From assembly GCA_024688095.1 (NCBI GenBank), contig JAILEJ010000281.1, positions 1-10,164 of the forward strand: a stretch of 10,164 nt of DNA, written 5' to 3'. Both the position numbers and the translations under genes were made by a program. Each line of letters begins with the position of its first letter. Position 1 is the stretch's first letter. Under the pieces are notes generated by a model that made no database searches, was not told the DNA's origin, and saw only the letters and a list, made by a program, of their open reading frames with translations. Shown piece by piece: positions 7,573-10,164 of this stretch. The stretch comes from Butyrivibrio sp. Lineage in GTDB: Bacteria > Bacillota > Clostridia > Lachnospirales > Lachnospiraceae.

Positions 7573-8436
7573 ATTATATACATCCCTTAATTTATTACTC
7601 TTATTAGCAGCATGTTTTATTAACTGAGAACTACTTGAAATACCAAGCATAGTCTTTACAGACTCTATATCTGCACCATTTTCTATCATATGAACAGCAA
7701 ATGAATTTCTAAGAATATCCGGAGTTACATCTTCTCTTATCCCGGCCTTTTTTACATAGTTCTTCATCATCTTCCACAGACCCTGCCGGCTTAATTTTTC
7801 TCCCTTATAATTAACAAAAATACTTTCCTGAGATTCATCAAGAACCCAGGCAGGTCTTGCATCCTGAAGATACTTTAAAAGTGCTTTACGTGCTCTTTGC
7901 CCATAAGGAACCTGTCTTACACATTTATTATTTCTTACAGTTATTAAATCAAGCTGTAAATCCAAATCTTTAAGATTAAGCCCTATTATTTCAGATGCCC
8001 TTATTCCAGTAGCATACATAAGTTCCAGTATTGCCTTATCTCTCATCCCCTTTATATATGCATCATCTGGTATTGAAAGTAAATATTCAGCCTCTTTAAG
8101 GGTAAGAATCCTTGGCTCATTCTGGGGTGATGCAGGCGCTTCAAGAAATTCTGAAACATCTCTGTTTACATTACCATTTTCCAACGCAAACTTATAAAAA
8201 GCTCGTATTGAACAGATATTACGTGCTATCGTAGATGAAGACAGATGACTATCATATAGTCCTCTGACATAATCGGAAATCATATCCTCAGTAATATTTT
8301 TTATCTCTGTTACTTCTCTATCTCTGGCATAAGAAAACAGTTTTTTTATATCAAGCTTGTAAGATGCGCATGTATTAGGCGTCATCTTTTTAATAACCTT
8401 AAGGTACTCCCCAAATTCCCCTAGCAGTTCTTCCAT
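7552..8436 (-). CDS. XerC/XerD-like tyrosine recombinase homologue lacking catalytic residues
   Basis: This 294-residue protein has the usual Xer length, with an N-terminal SAM-like core-binding domain (about 1-95) and a C-terminal catalytic-fold domain (about 108-290). Arg146 (ATGIRASE), Lys171 and Arg243 are kept. In the box normally written HxLRHSFATHL the sequence is DILRNSFAVHM, so the first His is Asp240 and the second is Asn244. The LGH(H/W) position is Ile266 in LGISS, the segment before the nucleophile is two residues short, and the nucleophile Tyr of QIYTH is Ile273 (QLIKH). It cannot be a normal recombinase. The frame is intact and the C-terminus (LRDVYNRAH) is still family-like, so it is a retained paralogue rather than a decaying gene. 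It may bind DNA or partner an active recombinase. It starts 12 bases after the kinase gene and is probably translated by coupling. Confidence 0.85.
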   Translation of the reverse strand: MEELLGEFGEYLKVIKKMTPNTCASYKLDIKKLFSYARDREVTEIKNITEDMISDYVRGLYDSHLSSSTIARNICSIRAFYKFALENGNVNRDVSEFLEAPASPQNEPRILTLKEAEYLLSIPDDAYIKGMRDKAILELMYATGIRASEIIGLNLKDLDLQLDLITVRNNKCVRQVPYGQRARKALLKYLQDARPAWVLDESQESIFVNYKGEKLSRQGLWKMMKNYVKKAGIREDVTPDILRNSFAVHMIENGADIESVKTMLGISSSSQLIKHAANKSNKLRDVYNRAHVLG

Positions 8437-8443
8437 ACCGAAA

Positions 8444-8450
8444 TCCCCTT
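8444..8450 (-). promoter_or_regulatory. Ribosome binding site overlapping the upstream stop codon
   Basis: AAGGGGA (8450-8444, minus) shares its first two bases with the TAA (8451-8449) that ends the kinase gene, and sits 7 bases before ATG 8436. This arrangement implies translational coupling of the two genes. Confidence 0.75.
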
Positions 8451-10164
8451 AATTATCTGATAAAAGCTCCATAAGACCATCTCTGTCTACTGATGCCATC
8501 ATCTTTTTAATCTTATTATATCTATCCTTTAAACTTAATGGTATATCATATTCTGAAAGCATCTCCATTATTCCATCAGCACCATCAAAATCATAATTCT
8601 CAATTAAGTTATACAATCCCTTTTCTGCTTCCCTGAACCTTTTTTCAGTAATAATCTCTTTTGATCTCATAGTATCATCTGAATCAAAATGCGACATAAG
8701 AAAATCGATACCAATCAATGTGCTATTGAAACATTTGATAAGTGCTTTGTGATTTTTTTCAACAGATTGATAATCATTATTATTTGCAAAATTCTCAAGT
8801 TCTTCTGCCCTTTGAGATAATTCTTTTTCCCCAAGAATTCTTGCTGTACTCTTAAGTGCATGTACCCTTATTCCATAGTCACTAAGATTTTTCTCATTAT
8901 AAAAATCTTCAATCTCTTCTATTCTATTCTCAGCAGATTTTCTAAAATCAACAAGAACCTGTGTAAACGTCTTAATGTCTCCACAATTTTTTAAAGCCAT
9001 ATTCATATCCATATCAGAAGGAACATATTTCAAGAAATCATTAAATGCCTTATCAGTAAGATTTGGATCAGACATATTGTCCTTGTTTTCATTGTTACTT
9101 TTTATAATAAAAATCTTCTCTTTTGGAAGAAGTGCAAGAATCATTTCTTCAAGCTTTCTGCTATCAACTGGTTTTGACATATAATCTGCAAATCCACAGC
9201 TCAAATACTTTTCCTTGGCTCCGGATACTACATTTGCAGTTAGTGCAATGCATGGAACTGCCTTATTGATATTATCCTCCATTTCGTTCATAGCTTTTAG
9301 CGTTTCAACACCATCAAGTCCAGGCATTCTATGATCAAGGAATATGATATCGTATTTTGTTTTCTTAACAGCTTCAAGTGCCTCTTCTCCACTCATTAAT
9401 GAATCTATCTTTATCCTGGTATTTTTTAACAGACCTTTAATTACTGTATGGTTCATATCAGTATCATCCACAAATAGTATTTTAGCATCTGGTGCCTGGA
9501 ATAATTCATGATAAGAACCAGTTTCAGTCATGGATTTCTTAAATTCATCTTCAAAGTTTCCAATAGGCTCCCAACTTATTACTTCCTGTTTTATACGGAA
9601 ACTAAAAGTAGAGCCCTTACCATATTCACTCTTTACTTCAAGCTTTGAATCCATTTTATAAAGAAGATTTTGAACAATACTCATACCAAGACCTGTGCCC
9701 TCTACGGTACGATTTCTTGCTTCATCAATTCTTTCAAATGGAACAAAAAGCCTTTCTATATCTTCCTGTTTTATTCCCTGACCGGTATCAGTTACTTTTA
9801 TAATAAGAATAATATTATGATTATCTTCAATTCTGTAATTTATACTAAGAGAAAAATATCCCTTCTCAGTATATTTTACAGCATTTGTAAGTATATTCAG
9901 AATACACTGCTTTATTCTAAGCTCATCTCCAAAAAGAATATGAGGAATATCTTTATTTATGTTTAGTTTGAACTCAAGATTTTTTTTACGAGCCCTGTCT
10001 TCTATCATAGTAGTAAGATCATTAATCATGCCATATAACTCATACTCTATCGGCACAATCTCCATCTTACCAGACTCAATCTTTGAAAAATCAAGAACAT
10101 CATTGATTATACTAAGAAGTGTATTGCTGGCCGTTTTAATATTATTTGCATATTCTGCAATCTG
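8449..10164 (-). CDS. Hybrid sensor histidine kinase (HATPase-REC-HPt), partial at its 5' end
   Basis: The frame is open to the right edge, with 571 residues visible. The ATG at 10065 is internal, because upstream codons continue the end of a HisKA dimerisation helix (INDVLDFSKIESGKM at about 22-36). The ATPase domain shows N-box Asn94 (NILTNAVKY), Asp126 (DTGQG) and GTGLG (156-160). The receiver domain has Asp233-Asp234, phospho-acceptor Asp277 (FLDHRMPG), Thr309 and Lys331. The HPt domain has His435 in VHALKSTARILG. A further 70-residue tail (about 500-571) is not part of these domains. Phosphate is expected to pass His to Asp277 to His435 and then to a separate response regulator not in the window. 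The sensor region and the primary His are off the edge. It is first gene of a pair with the recombinase homologue. Confidence 0.93.
   Translation of the reverse strand, partial: QIAEYANNIKTASNTLLSIINDVLDFSKIESGKMEIVPIEYELYGMINDLTTMIEDRARKKNLEFKLNINKDIPHILFGDELRIKQCILNILTNAVKYTEKGYFSLSINYRIEDNHNIILIIKVTDTGQGIKQEDIERLFVPFERIDEARNRTVEGTGLGMSIVQNLLYKMDSKLEVKSEYGKGSTFSFRIKQEVISWEPIGNFEDEFKKSMTETGSYHELFQAPDAKILFVDDTDMNHTVIKGLLKNTRIKIDSLMSGEEALEAVKKTKYDIIFLDHRMPGLDGVETLKAMNEMEDNINKAVPCIALTANVVSGAKEKYLSCGFADYMSKPVDSRKLEEMILALLPKEKIFIIKSNNENKDNMSDPNLTDKAFNDFLKYVPSDMDMNMALKNCGDIKTFTQVLVDFRKSAENRIEEIEDFYNEKNLSDYGIRVHALKSTARILGEKELSQRAEELENFANNNDYQSVEKNHKALIKCFNSTLIGIDFLMSHFDSDDTMRSKEIITEKRFREAEKGLYNLIENYDFDGADGIMEMLSEYDIPLSLKDRYNKIKKMMASVDRDGLMELLSDN

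Noticed and set aside
7552..8436. An integrase marking a mobile element or genomic island.
   Set aside because: Catalytic residues are missing, no att-like direct repeats or tRNA gene are visible, and flanking genes are ordinary chromosomal ones.
10063..10065. ATG as the start of the histidine kinase gene.
   Set aside because: The frame continues upstream to the edge with recognisable HisKA helix sequence ending in SKIESGK, so this Met is internal.

Overview
The window is AT-rich, uses standard bacterial signals (AGGAGG-like ribosome binding sites, TATAAT -10 boxes, GC-stem terminators), and has the gene content of a low-GC anaerobic Firmicute. The family Lachnospiraceae (Butyrivibrio, Roseburia, Lachnospira and relatives) fits best. 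The reasons are a secreted C1A cysteine peptidase with a lectin-like tail, a hybrid kinase with REC and HPt domains plus an extra C-terminal segment, and a stand-alone EAL protein. This placement is inference from gene style, not from a marker gene.

Layout, left to right. Positions 1-1730 (minus) hold most of a secreted papain-type (C1A) peptidase whose C-terminus lies off the left edge. Positions 1821-2462 (minus) hold a small C39-like papain-fold protein with no export signal. A 91-base divergent promoter region follows, in which the two predicted promoters overlap. Positions 2554-4536 (plus) encode a helix-turn-helix/N6-adenine DNA methyltransferase fusion with no restriction nuclease beside it. 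It ends at a strong bidirectional terminator shared with the convergent gene at 4590-6263 (minus). That gene encodes a cyclic-di-GMP protein with a degenerate GGDEF domain and an intact EAL domain. A second divergent intergenic region (6264-6496) carries a perfect 11-base inverted repeat and separates it from a DAHP synthase gene (6497-7525, plus), the entry step of aromatic amino acid synthesis.

The right end (7552-10164, minus) is a two-gene transcription unit. A hybrid sensor kinase (HATPase-REC-HPt, N-terminus off the right edge) is followed after 12 bases by a XerC/D-like tyrosine recombinase homologue. The second gene's ribosome binding site overlaps the stop codon of the first. The recombinase homologue has an intact frame but has lost the tyrosine nucleophile and both catalytic histidine positions, so it looks like a catalytically dead, retained DNA-binding protein translationally coupled to a phosphorelay kinase.

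The genes do not form one pathway. The two points most worth follow-up are the dead recombinase coupled to the kinase, and the solitary HTH-methyltransferase sharing a mutually exclusive promoter region with a cysteine-peptidase-like gene. No tRNA, rRNA, CRISPR array, insertion sequence or integrated element boundary was seen.
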